NCBI GenBank assembly: GCA_016213845.1
Contig: JACQZN010000056.1
Span: 1 to 64,000 of the forward strand
Source of the DNA: Candidatus Wallbacteria bacterium
Lineage (GTDB): Bacteria; Muiribacteriota; UBA6191; JACPRK01
Direction of reading: 5' to 3'
DNA length: 64,000 nt
Shown here: one piece after another, positions 24,905 through 34,236 of the stretch
Layout of the letters: every line of letters starts with the position of its first letter
Numbering within the stretch: position 1 is the stretch's first letter
Translations under genes and position numbers: made by a program
Notes under the pieces: generated by a model
Database searches by the model: none
Seen by the model: the letters and a program-made list of their open reading frames with translations, nothing else
What the model was told of the DNA's origin: nothing

Positions 24905-26785
24905 CTACCGGATCGCGAAGACCTCGTGATCGGTGCGGAGCCCGGCGCGCGTGTCATCCACGACCCGGATGGAGTGGTCGAGCACATAGAACCAGCGCCG
25001 GCTGTCGATGAAGCCGAAGGTGTGGGTGGGGCGATTGGGTACCCGCTGGCCCGTGAGCACCGGAGTGGCGGTCATCCCCCTGGGATCGATGAGCAGGTAG
25101 GCGGCCCCCAGCTCCGCGCCTCGCTCTACCCGCGCCAGCGCCCGCGAGCCGTCCTCGGTCACATCGAGCTCGCCGATCCGCGCACGAGGCCCCAGCTCCA
25201 GTCGACTCAGTTCCTCTCCGGAGTCCGAAAATCGCAAGAGGGCCCCCGACCAGGAATCCCCTGGGCCGGGCTCCAGGACGGAGAGCAGGAAGTCCGGGCC
25301 GCACTCCGAATGCAGGCTGCCCGGCAGCACCTCCCGGGCCAGCTCCCGGAAGGTGGCCCGCTGGCCAGAGACTTCCATCCTCAGGATCGTCTCGCGCCGC
25401 GTGAAGTCGTCCCATAGAGAGAGCCAGCAGACCAGGCGGGGCGAGGCCGGCGCACCAGCCACGGAGGCCCCCGAGCGGACCGAGGAGCGCATCAGGCTGA
25501 CCCGCACGGAGGGCGAGGTGATACCCGGCACCCACTCGTCGGCACGACGGCCACCCGCGTCGTCGAGCACCAGTGCGCGCAGCCGATAGTCGTGGGCCGA
25601 GTCTCGCGCCAGCACCAGCAGGCCGGGCTCCAGCGCCCAGACTTCCTGTACCGCAAGCTCCGGAGTCGAGAAGAAGACCTCGCCGCGATCCTTGGGGCCC
25701 GTCACCCGCCGGATCTCGCAGCCTGCGACTCCCCTGCCGGTCTGCGTCAAGCGATAGGCCGGATATCCGCTGGTGCCCGGGATCTCCGAGAACGGCAGCC
25801 GCGACGAGAGCTTGCCGGTGGCAAGGTCGTACTCCGCGGGGATCGCCATATCGATCGGGTACCCGGCAACAGCCCAGGGGCCGTCGACGATCACGCGGCT
25901 GGCGCTTCGCCTGCTGGAGACCTTGGCCCACCTGAGCGGTAGCCATCGCGTGCGGCCGGAGCGGGCCTCGACCTGCGCCACGCGCGTGTCCTCCCGCCGG
26001 AACAGGTTGGCCGCACCCGTACGCACCCGCGTCGTCACCAGGAGCGTGCCGTCGCCGCCCGGAACCGCGTCGAGGATGGCGGTCGGCTCGGGCGCCCAGG
26101 CGCGGGTCTGGAGCAGGTGGAGGCCCGCGACGCCGCCGGCCATCACGACCAGCGCCGCCCCGGCTGCCGCCACGCCGGCTGCGTTGCGCCGCCAGCTCCG
26201 CATCATGTCGCCGTGCTCGACGGCGGCCAACGACGCCAGGCTCGCCGCCGCGGCCAGGCCCGCCGACAGGAGCGCGGGCCAGAGCTCCGAGCGGTTCACG
26301 ATGGTCACCAGCGCCATCGCCAGGAACACCGCCGCGAAGCACGAATCGAGTCGCTTGCTCAACTGAGTCGAGAGGAAGAGCCCGGCCGCGTAGCCCATCA
26401 GCGCCGTCGCGAACAGGATTCCGGACGCCTCGAGCCCGCCCAGGGCGCCGAACGCTGCCTGCCTGCCCCCCAGAGAGAGCACCGCCAGGAAGACGGCCGC
26501 CGCCGACAGGGCCGAGAGCGCGCCGGCCGTCCACTTGGCCCTCCAGACGCCCAGCCGCGACACGGGCCGCGAAAGCAGGAGCTCGTAGGTACCACCCTCG
26601 ATCTCGGAGGCGTACTGCTGAGAGCCGAGCGCCGCGCCCAGCACCGCGACCGCATAGCAGGCGATCAAGAGATTGCCCCCGGGGCCCGACCCGGCACCGG
26701 CACCGACGACCATCGCGCCGACCGCCACGCCCGCCGCCAGCACCACGCCCAGCTCCCCGAGCTCCTTGCGCATCAGCTGATTCAT
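24905..26785 (-). CDS. ABC-2 type permease fused to a large beta-propeller-like domain
   Basis: This protein has 626 residues. The first 235 form a six-helix ABC-2 permease (MNQLMRKELGELGVVLAAGVAVGAMV, EGGTYELLLSRPVSR). The remaining 390 are soluble and beta-rich, with repeated blades of the kind ILDAVPGGDGTLLVTTRV, GLLVLARDS and GELDVTEDGSRALARVERG, suggesting a WD40/YVTN-type propeller. If the last helix ends outside, the propeller is periplasmic. It is third in a GntR-ATPase-permease operon, so it probably exports or responds to an envelope stress or toxic compound. Confidence 0.82.
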   Translation of the reverse strand: MNQLMRKELGELGVVLAAGVAVGAMVVGAGAGSGPGGNLLIACYAVAVLGAALGSQQYASEIEGGTYELLLSRPVSRLGVWRAKWTAGALSALSAAAVFLAVLSLGGRQAAFGALGGLEASGILFATALMGYAAGLFLSTQLSKRLDSCFAAVFLAMALVTIVNRSELWPALLSAGLAAAASLASLAAVEHGDMMRSWRRNAAGVAAAGAALVVMAGGVAGLHLLQTRAWAPEPTAILDAVPGGDGTLLVTTRVRTGAANLFRREDTRVAQVEARSGRTRWLPLRWAKVSSRRSASRVIVDGPWAVAGYPIDMAIPAEYDLATGKLSSRLPFSEIPGTSGYPAYRLTQTGRGVAGCEIRRVTGPKDRGEVFFSTPELAVQEVWALEPGLLVLARDSAHDYRLRALVLDDAGGRRADEWVPGITSPSVRVSLMRSSVRSGASVAGAPASPRLVCWLSLWDDFTRRETILRMEVSGQRATFRELAREVLPGSLHSECGPDFLLSVLEPGPGDSWSGALLRFSDSGEELSRLELGPRARIGELDVTEDGSRALARVERGAELGAAYLLIDPRGMTATPVLTGQRVPNRPTHTFGFIDSRRWFYVLDHSIRVVDDTRAGLRTDHEVFAIR

Positions 26786-26816
26786 CCGGCCACCTCTCTC
26801 TGGGCGCTCCGCGCCT

Positions 26817-27701
26817 TCACTGCACCAGATCTACGAAGATCTCCTCCAGCGTCAGCGGCTCCACGGCCCGGCCGCGCACCGCCAGCGCGGCCAGCCGGCC
26901 CTCGAAGGCACGCTCATCGAAGTCTCGCACCGTGAGCGTCAGCTCGTTGCCTTCGCGCCGCGCCCGTACCACGCCCGGCAAGTCCAGCTCTCCGGGGGCG
27001 GCGTCCTCGAAAGAGAGCCTGACCCGCCTCGTCGTCTCCTTCAGCCGGTCCAGCTCGCCCTCGTAGACCATCTTGCCTTCGCGCACGACGCCGATCCGAT
27101 CCGCCACCCGCTCGACCTCCTCGATGATGTGCGTCGAGAAGAAAACCGTGCGGCCTTCCTGGGCTATGACCTCCACGATACTCTCGAGGAACTCGCGCCG
27201 CACCACCGCGTCCAGCCCGCTCGTCGGCTCGTCCAGGATCAGCAGCCGCGGCCGGTGCGCCAGCGCCAGCACCAGACAGAGCTTGGCCAGCATCCCCCGC
27301 GAAAGCTCGCGCACCCGCTTCTCGGGCTCGATGCCGAATTTCTCCAGGAGCTCCCGGGCGTGCGCGGCATCGTGCCCAGGATAGAAACCGCCGCTGAACT
27401 CGACCATCTCGCGCGTCCGCATGTACTCGTAGAGCTGCTGGCGCTCGCTCACGTAGCCGATGCTGGCCAGCATCTCTGCGCGCCGCTCGCCCGGGTCGCT
27501 GGAGAGCACGCGCACCTCGCCGCCATCGCGCGGGTGCAGCCCCATCAGTACCTTGATGGTGGTCGTCTTTCCAGCCCCGTTTCGCCCCAGGAATCCGTAC
27601 ACACACCCCTCCGGAACGTACATGTCCAGCCCATTCACGGCCGGCCGCCCGGAGGCGTATCCCTTCACCAGACCTCGCGTCTCGATCGCACCCGCTCCCA
27701 T
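26817..27701 (-). CDS. ABC transporter ATP-binding protein
   Basis: This 294-residue protein has Walker A GRNGAGKTTT, a Q-loop region (GYVSERQQLYEYM), signature LSRGMLAKL, Walker B RLLILDEPTSGLD, and the switch His in STHIIEEVE. A C-terminal regulatory extension of about 80 residues follows, as in BcrA/YtrB-like exporters. The track ORF begins at 27899 inside the GntR gene; ATG 27701 (MGAGAIETRGLVKGY) is the true start. It pairs with the permease 31 bases downstream and the GntR regulator 13 bases upstream. Confidence 0.92.
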   Translation of the reverse strand: MGAGAIETRGLVKGYASGRPAVNGLDMYVPEGCVYGFLGRNGAGKTTTIKVLMGLHPRDGGEVRVLSSDPGERRAEMLASIGYVSERQQLYEYMRTREMVEFSGGFYPGHDAAHARELLEKFGIEPEKRVRELSRGMLAKLCLVLALAHRPRLLILDEPTSGLDAVVRREFLESIVEVIAQEGRTVFFSTHIIEEVERVADRIGVVREGKMVYEGELDRLKETTRRVRLSFEDAAPGELDLPGVVRARREGNELTLTVRDFDERAFEGRLAALAVRGRAVEPLTLEEIFVDLVQ

Positions 27702-27714
27702 CGCAGCGCCCCTT

Positions 27715-28110
27715 TCAGCCTCGCTCGCTCCCCCGCCCCACCCGGTCGAACGCCTCTTCGAGCGCGTCGCGAACATCCAGCTCTCCCACGCCCAGTAGCC
27801 GCGCCTCCCGCACCGCCTCTTCCAGCAGCGAGAGCACCCGCCGGCGCGCCTGCTTCCCGTCCACCGCGGGCGGCGCCTCGGCCACGAACAGCCCCTCACC
27901 CCGGCGCATTTCCAGGAACCCGGCCCGCTCGAGCGCTCCGTACGCCCGCGCCACCGTGTTCGGGTTCACTCGCAACCGCACCGCAAGCTCCCGGGAGCCA
28001 GGCAGCCGCTCGCCCGGCTTCAACGCTCCGGCCGCGATCGAGCACTGCAGCTGCCGGATGATCTGCAGATGGATGGGCTCGGCAAGCGATGGATTGATCT
28101 CGAGATGCAC
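27715..28110 (-). CDS. GntR-family regulator (YtrA-like)
   Basis: This 131-residue protein starts at GTG. The N-terminal winged helix-turn-helix shows LQCSIAAGALKPGERLPGSRELAVRLRVNPNTVARAYGALERAGF, the GntR signature. It ends in a short helical dimerisation tail rather than a ligand-binding domain, which is the YtrA subfamily pattern. Such proteins usually repress an adjacent ABC operon. Its extended -10 overlaps the regulatory region shared with the divergent PPC/PKD gene, so it could act on both sides. Confidence 0.9.
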   Translation of the reverse strand: MHLEINPSLAEPIHLQIIRQLQCSIAAGALKPGERLPGSRELAVRLRVNPNTVARAYGALERAGFLEMRRGEGLFVAEAPPAVDGKQARRRVLSLLEEAVREARLLGVGELDVRDALEEAFDRVGRGSERG

Positions 28111-28128
28111 GCAATCGTCCCATGCCCG

Positions 28129-28137
28129 AGCCTAGCA
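28129..28137 (-). promoter_or_regulatory. Extended -10 promoter for the GntR-ABC operon
   Basis: The reverse strand reads TGCTAGGCT (TG-N-TAGGCT), 19 bases before the GTG start. Confidence 0.4.
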
Positions 28138-28171
28138 CGACCGGCAATGCACCGCCTCCCCCGCGGACTGC

Positions 28172-28180
28172 TGCTAGAAT
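28172..28180 (+). promoter_or_regulatory. Extended -10 promoter for the PPC/PKD protein
   Basis: TGCTAGAAT (TG-N-TAGAAT) lies 26 bases before the ATG at 28206. Its start faces the divergent GntR promoter about 35 bases away. Confidence 0.5.
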
Positions 28181-28205
28181 CGGCCCAGGCGATGGCCGCT
28201 CCGCG

Positions 28206-31200
28206 ATGCGAGTGCCCCCGCCATTCATCATGGAACGGCCCGAATCAGACAAACGCCCGGCCAGCGCCCCAGGCCACCTGGCGACTGCGGTGGCCCTTGC
28301 CGCCTGGCTGCTCCTGGCGCCGCAAGCGCCGGCCCAGCTCCTCACCGACGATCACCCCGACCGGGCCGAGGACGTCACGCTGGCCGACACCCTGAAGCTG
28401 GGGGCCGCAGCCACGCCCGCCCGTATCGAGCGCCCGGGAGACGTCGACGTCTTCTCGCTGGTCGTGACCGCCGGGACCACCCTCTCCATCGAGACCCGGC
28501 TCGACGGCATCTCCGACACCGTCCTGCGCGTCTACAGCGGCGCCTCTCGCGGCTCGCTTGTGGCCGAGAACGACGACGCTCGACCGGGAACGCGAGCCTC
28601 GCGGCTCGATCTCGTACCCCCTGCGAGCGGCACGCTCTTCGTCGAGGTCGCGCACTTCTTGGCGCGCGCCGGTACCGGCCGCTACACCGTGCGCGCCTTC
28701 CTCTCCTCGGGCGCGCAGCCGCTGCTCGACGACCGCGCCGACACCGCGGCCGCCGCGCTTGCACCCGGCGACCTCCTCGTAGCGGGCGGCGCAACGCTCG
28801 CCGGAGAGCTCGAGGCCCCGGGCGACGCCGACTTCTTCCGCTTCGACGCTTCCGCCAAGGAGATCTATTCCGTGGAGGTTCTGCTCGAGTCGCTCGAGGA
28901 CTCGCTCGCCACACTCTTCGGGCCCGACTCCCGGCGCGTGGAGGCCGAAAACGACGATGCAGCCGGCACCACCGGCTCGCGCGTCTCGGAGTTCCGGCCG
29001 CGAGTCGACGGCACGCACTACGTACGCGTGCGCCACCCGCGAAACCTGGGCGTGGGCCGATACCGGATCTCGCTGGCAACGCTGGCCGACGACCACCCGG
29101 ATTCACCGCTGGCCACCCGCGCGCCGCGAGACAGGCTCGTCACCGGCGCCGCGGCCCTGCCTGCCACGCTCCAGACGCCCCAGGACGTGGACTGCTTCTC
29201 GTTCGCGGGCTCTTCCAGCGGGGCCTACAAGCTCCAGGCTACCCCCGGCACGGCCCGGCGCCTGTCCCTGGAGATCCTCGACATCGACGGGCGCAACGTG
29301 CTCGCGTCCGTGTCCGGCCTCGACCTCCAGACCGCCACCATCCGGCCGTTCCAACCCGACCTCACCGGCCTCTACTTCGCCCGAGTCCGCGGCGCCGACT
29401 CCGAGATCGCAGGGAGCTACACGTTGCGCCTGAGCTCCGAACGCCGGCTCACGGGCAGCGCCAACCCGCCGCCCGTCATCTCGCTGGCCGTCACGGACAC
29501 CGCAAGCGGCGTCGTCGCCGCGATCGACGCGACCGCCGAGCGCTTCGACGTCTTCGAAGAGTTCTCAGGCACCGTGCTCTTCGACCCCAGGGCGCTCTCG
29601 CTCACCCAGGTCACCTCCGGCCCTGGGACGGCGGGCGCCTCGTTCGCCTCCTTCGACGCCGGACCGGGCGCCGTCGGGATCGAGGTGAAGCGCGGCCTCC
29701 TGCCCCCGCGCGCCGGCCGGCTCGCCACCCTGCGCTTGCAGCGCGCACCGGCAGAGCCCTTCCGGGAGGGCCTCGTCGCGCTGCGCAGCGCGCTCAGCCG
29801 CACGACGGACGAGCGCCTCCTGGTCCTGGCCCCCACCGCCAACGCGGGCGCCGACCGCGTGGTCGAGCGCCTCGCCGGCGTCGCCTCGATTCCCGATCCG
29901 CTGGCGCCCGAGTCCTCCAACCTGCGTGACCACGTCCGGCTGGACGGCCGCGCCAGCTCGGACTCGAACGACCCTTCGAAGCGTTTGACTTACCGCTGGA
30001 CGGTCGCCTCCGCTCCCGGCCCGGTCACCCTGAGCGCCCCAGCCAGCGCAGCCCCCACCTTCGCGCCCCAGGTCCCGGGCCTCTACCTGTTCGATCTGGT
30101 CGTCGAGAACGGCCTCCTGGGAAGCCTGGCTGACCGGGTTGCCATCCTCGTCAACCGTCTCAACCGCCCGCCCACGGCCCAGGCCCGCGTGGTCGACCTC
30201 GCCTCGGGTCGTGGCGCCGACGCCCTGGAAGGCACGCTGCGGATCGCCACGGGCAGCCGCGTGCGCCTGGACGGCCGGCTCGCCTTCGACCCCGATCCCC
30301 AGGACGTCGGACGGCTCCGCTTCGAGTGGCGGCAGCTCGAAGGCGCCTCCGTGGCGCTCCTGCCGGCTTCGACGGCAGCGGCCCCCGAGACGACCGTGAC
30401 CACCGCGGGGCGGTACCGCTTCGAGCTGGCCGTCAGCGACCCGGCGGGCGCCAGGAGCCCGCCCTTCGAGATAGGGTTCCTCGCCGTCGAGCCGGAGAAC
30501 ACGCCGCCCATCCTCTCGATCGTCTCGAGCGCGTCGACGACGGCAGAAACCGGCGGCGACCTCGCCGACGGCTCCACCGGCAGCGCCTCGGCCACGCTCC
30601 GCGTGACGCTCCCCGTGCGCGTCACGCTCAAGGCGGCCGTCTTCGATCCGGACCTGGCGAGACCGCCGCTGAAGCAACGGATGGCCTTTGCCTGGACGCA
30701 GCTCTCCGGCCCGCAGGTTCAAGTGACGACCACGGCCTTCGCCCCGTCGGACGCCAGCGTCTCGGCCATCGCCTTCGAGCCGCGAGCGGCCCGGGTGCTG
30801 GAGCTCGAGTGCGTGGCCGCCGAGCATGACGCGGCCGACGTTCCGACCGGCGTGCGCGTGGCCCGGCGGGTGCGCGTCATCGTGGACGATCCGTCGGAAC
30901 GCACCCCGGTGGCGCGGGCACGCGCAGCAGGGCGGGCGGCCGGGAGCCTGGGCAAGCGCCCCGGGCCGCCGCACCAAGCCGGCGAAGCGCCGCTGGCGCC
31001 CGGCGACGTGGTGGAGCTCGACGCAAGCGGCTCCACCGACCCGGAGACCGCCTCGACGCTCCGCTACACCTGGTCCCAGCTGGAAGGACCGCGCGTCGTG
31101 CTCTCGAACCCCTTCGCCCAGATCACCACTTTCGTCCTGCCCGAGACACCCGACGCCACCCGCCGTACGTATCTCTTCCAGCTGGTCGTGGACGACGGAG

Positions 31201-31811
31201 TCCACGCCAGCGAACCGGCTTTGACGCGCGTCACGGCCGTGCCGCCGGACCCGATCGGCTTCGAGTTGCAACGCGGGGCCGGGGCGCGGCTGGTCTCGCT
31301 GGCGAGCGACCCCTCGACCACGGGTGATCCCTACGACTCGACGGACCTGTTGACGTCACTGGCCGCCGGGGCGGTCCTGGCCCGCATGGAGCCTGATCCA
31401 CAGACAGGCCGGGGTCGGTTTGCGCCCGTCTTCCCCGGAACTCAATCGCAGCCCTACCGCTTGGAGAGCGTCCGCGGCTACCTCCTGCTGGGCGGCCCGA
31501 CCGGGCCGCCGCTGGCGCTCACGGGCCAGCCTTGGCCCAGGTCCCGGCGGGCTCTGGCGCTGCACCCGGGCCTGAACCTGGTCGGCTGGCCGGCGCCCGC
31601 GCCGCCGGAGGAGACCGCGGCGAGCCTGCTGGCGCGCGTGGCAGGCGCCCATGCCTTCCTCGTGCGGGCACGCTCCGAGGCCGGCCGGACTCTCTTCGAG
31701 GTCCACCTGCCGGAGCTGACCGGCACGCAGGGCTGGCCGATCGAGCCCGGGCGCGGCTACCTTCTGTCCGTGCCGGCCCCCACCGTTCTGAGCCTGCCCG
31801 CGTATCCGTAA
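28206..31811 (+). CDS. Very large exported multidomain surface protein (PPC and PKD-like repeats)
   Basis: From ATG 28206 this gives about 1201 residues. A hydrophobic export segment (ATAVALAAWLLLAPQAPAQ) is followed by three tandem pre-peptidase C-terminal-like domains (about 45-385), each with a GDVDVFSL/GDADFFRF/QDVDCFSF core and a Y.LR/YRI.L end. A cohesin-like stretch (about 395-540) precedes at least three PKD/REJ-type Ig-like modules (VRLDGRASSDSNDP, VRLDGRLAFDPDPQ, VELDASGSTDPET). A distinct C-terminus (NLVGWPAP) ends it. No peptidase domain is visible, so this is an adhesin- or matrix-type surface protein. ATG 28230 is an alternative; the track start 28122 precedes the promoter. Confidence 0.82.
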   Translation: MRVPPPFIMERPESDKRPASAPGHLATAVALAAWLLLAPQAPAQLLTDDHPDRAEDVTLADTLKLGAAATPARIERPGDVDVFSLVVTAGTTLSIETRLDGISDTVLRVYSGASRGSLVAENDDARPGTRASRLDLVPPASGTLFVEVAHFLARAGTGRYTVRAFLSSGAQPLLDDRADTAAAALAPGDLLVAGGATLAGELEAPGDADFFRFDASAKEIYSVEVLLESLEDSLATLFGPDSRRVEAENDDAAGTTGSRVSEFRPRVDGTHYVRVRHPRNLGVGRYRISLATLADDHPDSPLATRAPRDRLVTGAAALPATLQTPQDVDCFSFAGSSSGAYKLQATPGTARRLSLEILDIDGRNVLASVSGLDLQTATIRPFQPDLTGLYFARVRGADSEIAGSYTLRLSSERRLTGSANPPPVISLAVTDTASGVVAAIDATAERFDVFEEFSGTVLFDPRALSLTQVTSGPGTAGASFASFDAGPGAVGIEVKRGLLPPRAGRLATLRLQRAPAEPFREGLVALRSALSRTTDERLLVLAPTANAGADRVVERLAGVASIPDPLAPESSNLRDHVRLDGRASSDSNDPSKRLTYRWTVASAPGPVTLSAPASAAPTFAPQVPGLYLFDLVVENGLLGSLADRVAILVNRLNRPPTAQARVVDLASGRGADALEGTLRIATGSRVRLDGRLAFDPDPQDVGRLRFEWRQLEGASVALLPASTAAAPETTVTTAGRYRFELAVSDPAGARSPPFEIGFLAVEPENTPPILSIVSSASTTAETGGDLADGSTGSASATLRVTLPVRVTLKAAVFDPDLARPPLKQRMAFAWTQLSGPQVQVTTTAFAPSDASVSAIAFEPRAARVLELECVAAEHDAADVPTGVRVARRVRVIVDDPSERTPVARARAAGRAAGSLGKRPGPPHQAGEAPLAPGDVVELDASGSTDPETASTLRYTWSQLEGPRVVLSNPFAQITTFVLPETPDATRRTYLFQLVVDDGVHASEPALTRVTAVPPDPIGFELQRGAGARLVSLASDPSTTGDPYDSTDLLTSLAAGAVLARMEPDPQTGRGRFAPVFPGTQSQPYRLESVRGYLLLGGPTGPPLALTGQPWPRSRRALALHPGLNLVGWPAPAPPEETAASLLARVAGAHAFLVRARSEAGRTLFEVHLPELTGTQGWPIEPGRGYLLSVPAPTVLSLPAYP

Positions 31812-31911
31812 GGGGGCGGCTTGACGGGGAGGCCCGCCCTGACGGCCGGAACATTCCGTCCAGACCAGGCTCCTATCAATGGCGCAGCGAACGAAGCCGC
31901 CCAATTCGGGG

Positions 31912-31917
31912 TATGAT
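31912..31917 (+). promoter_or_regulatory. -10 box upstream of the 31966 operon
   Basis: TATGAT lies 49 bases before ATG 31966. No good -35 is seen. It is the only likely start for the four-gene ABC/radical SAM transcript. Confidence 0.35.
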
Positions 31918-31965
31918 CTCCACGGCGCCACTTCACGAATCCCGACCTCGAGGGGAGCTCCTCCT

Positions 31966-34236
31966 ATGAAACAGACGCTTGCCGCCCTGCTGGGAGGGCT
32001 CCTTTCGTCCGCGGCGGCCTTCGGGCTGGAGGTGGAGTTCGCCTGGAGATGGCCCGGCGCCGTGAACGGTGACCGGTACCACGAGCTGGTCGTCCGCGCC
32101 GCGCCTCGCCTCCCGGAGTACCAGGGGGAGCTCGCGGCGCGGCTCGTCCTGGACGGCGACTCGAGCGCCGTAAGCCGGCTCGACGCCCGGGTCGCGGTCC
32201 GCCAGCACAGGTCCGGCCTCCGCTCGGGTCCCGAGCTGGCCCGCTATGCGGTGGCCTTGCCGCTGGCAAACGGCACAGGCATGACGACCCTGTCCATCTT
32301 CGTGCCCTCCAGTTGGTCGTTGCTGGAGTTGTCGGTCGCGACTCCGGACGGTCGGACGGCCAGCAAACGCGTGCTCGCCGACTTCACCGAGGAGTCTTCG
32401 CGCCACGACCGATCCGAGTACTCGCGCACCCTGCTCGTGCTCCCGGAGCGAATGCGGAACCGCTACTCACGGCTGGGCGACACCTCTCGAGCCACGAGCT
32501 CGGCAGGGGAGCTGCCGGCCAACCCAGCGGCCTACTGGCCCTTCGATCGAGTTGAACTGGAGCCGCCGGTGCTCGACGAGCTCTCGCCCTCCGCCTTCGG
32601 CGCCCTGCGCGCATGGCTGCTGCAGGGCGGAGAGCTGCGGCTTCGAGGTGAACCGCCCGCCACGGGCCAGCGGCTCGCGCGGCTAGTCGGTCCCACCGGC
32701 CGCTTCGAGGAGACCCTGCGAACCACGGACTCGTCCACCGAGCGCCGCGTGCTGGCGACCCGTGCCGGCCTGGGGAGGATCGTTGCCGGAGATCTGCTGC
32801 CTCGACCGCTGCCGACCACGATCTCCGCCGGCTCTTGCCTCGACCTCTCGCCGGCCACGGACAGGCTGGGCTGGTACCCCAAGGGCTCGCTCATGCGAGA
32901 GCGGCTGGCCGGGTACGTGGGCTGGCTCCTCCCGTACGCGCTCGCCGTCGCGGGCGCGCTCCTGCTGCTGGCGCGCCGCAAGGCCGACCAGTTCCTGCGC
33001 GTCATGCCGGCCCTCTGCGCCTCGTTTGCGATCTTCTACGGTCTCGTCTATGCCACCCAGACCTCCGAGCTCGTGATCGCGCGGACCCGCCTGGAAGTGG
33101 GTCAGGCGGGCCAGCCCGGCGTCGCCCGGGCGCGCTTCGTCTCCGTCTTCTGCGCGAGCCGCGCCGCAGCCGAGGTCCGTTTCGAGGGCGCCGAGCCGCT
33201 GCCGCCCTTCGAGCTGGCGCGACACCAGGCCCGATATGGCCGCAACGAGCCTACGGACGTCCTGGTGCTCGGAGGCGACGCAGGCGGCTGGACCCTGAAG
33301 TTCGGGTTGCTGCCTGCCCAGGTGCGCTCCTTCATCCAGCGGATGAGCTCCGTCGATTCCGAGGGCGTGGAGGGCCAGCTGCGTCTGGATCTCGGGGCCG
33401 CGCGCTTCCGCGGCGAGGTTCGCTCGGCGCTTCCAGAGGCGCTCGACGAGGTCCACGTCGTCCACGGCTGGCACCACCAGCGGCTCGGGCGACTGGAGCC
33501 CGGCGCCACGGCCTCGATCGACATGCCGTTCGTGGAGCTGCTCAGCGGATCGGGCTGCGGACGCCACCCCGGCTCCAGCTGCGAGCATGTGGCCGTCTGC
33601 CCCTCCTGCGGCCGCTACCACAGCGCCGCCGGCGCCGCTCACAGCGCGCTCCTCGACGGTACCGCCGAGCGCGACCTGCTCCAGCGGCAGCTCTCCGCCG
33701 AGGCCCTCCGTGCTCCGCGTTTCTTCCGCCAGCCCTTGCTCCTCGGCCTGCGTCGGCCCGCTTCGCCCGACGGCGAAACACTGCTGGTCGCCTTCGAGCT
33801 TCCCGTGGCCCAGCTTGCAGCGCCAGCCACCCTCCCGGGCCAGGCGGCCGTGCGGGAGTGGACGTTCCACAACTACGATTACGCGGGCTCCGACCTGCTC
33901 GGCTCCGACACCCTGGGCAATCCGACCCGGGTCCAGCTCAACGCCCAGGAGCCGATCCGCTTCCTCTTCCCCTACCGCGGCGAGGTCTCTCGCATCACGG
34001 TGGACCTGGGACAGTACGACGGCGGCAGCGCGGGCGGCAGCTCGCTCGTCTCGATCCTCAACGTGCGCCGCGGCGTCTACGAGGACTTCATGCGCAAGAA
34101 GCGCGACAAGGTCGTCGTCGCAGCCCGCGCTTCGGAGTTCTTCGATCCGCGGGACGGCTCCGTGCAGCTCAAGGTTTCGAGCAACTGGGGTTCGCTCGGG
34201 AAGGTAGACGTGACTGTCGAAGGGGCGGCACGATGA
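31966..34236 (+). CDS. Exported/membrane protein with central TM pair and Cys-rich motif
   Basis: This 756-residue protein starts at ATG 31966 (GGGGAG ribosome site; the track start 31879 over-extends). It has a signal peptide (MKQTLAALLGGLLSSAAAFG), a large exported N-terminal region, two hydrophobic segments around 320-365 (GWLLPYALAVAGALLLLARRK, LCASFAIFYGLVYA), and then a second soluble half. The second half has a CEHVAVCPSCGRYH motif that looks like a zinc-binding ribbon. It overlaps the ABC ATPase ATG by four bases, so it is part of the transporter unit. No family was recognised; accessory protein of the ABC system is an inference. Confidence 0.72.
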   Translation: MKQTLAALLGGLLSSAAAFGLEVEFAWRWPGAVNGDRYHELVVRAAPRLPEYQGELAARLVLDGDSSAVSRLDARVAVRQHRSGLRSGPELARYAVALPLANGTGMTTLSIFVPSSWSLLELSVATPDGRTASKRVLADFTEESSRHDRSEYSRTLLVLPERMRNRYSRLGDTSRATSSAGELPANPAAYWPFDRVELEPPVLDELSPSAFGALRAWLLQGGELRLRGEPPATGQRLARLVGPTGRFEETLRTTDSSTERRVLATRAGLGRIVAGDLLPRPLPTTISAGSCLDLSPATDRLGWYPKGSLMRERLAGYVGWLLPYALAVAGALLLLARRKADQFLRVMPALCASFAIFYGLVYATQTSELVIARTRLEVGQAGQPGVARARFVSVFCASRAAAEVRFEGAEPLPPFELARHQARYGRNEPTDVLVLGGDAGGWTLKFGLLPAQVRSFIQRMSSVDSEGVEGQLRLDLGAARFRGEVRSALPEALDEVHVVHGWHHQRLGRLEPGATASIDMPFVELLSGSGCGRHPGSSCEHVAVCPSCGRYHSAAGAAHSALLDGTAERDLLQRQLSAEALRAPRFFRQPLLLGLRRPASPDGETLLVAFELPVAQLAAPATLPGQAAVREWTFHNYDYAGSDLLGSDTLGNPTRVQLNAQEPIRFLFPYRGEVSRITVDLGQYDGGSAGGSSLVSILNVRRGVYEDFMRKKRDKVVVAARASEFFDPRDGSVQLKVSSNWGSLGKVDVTVEGAAR

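Noticed and set aside
29565-31271. 568-codon minus-strand frame
   Set aside because: It is antisense to the PPC/PKD protein, with low-complexity Arg/Gly/Ala composition and no motif.
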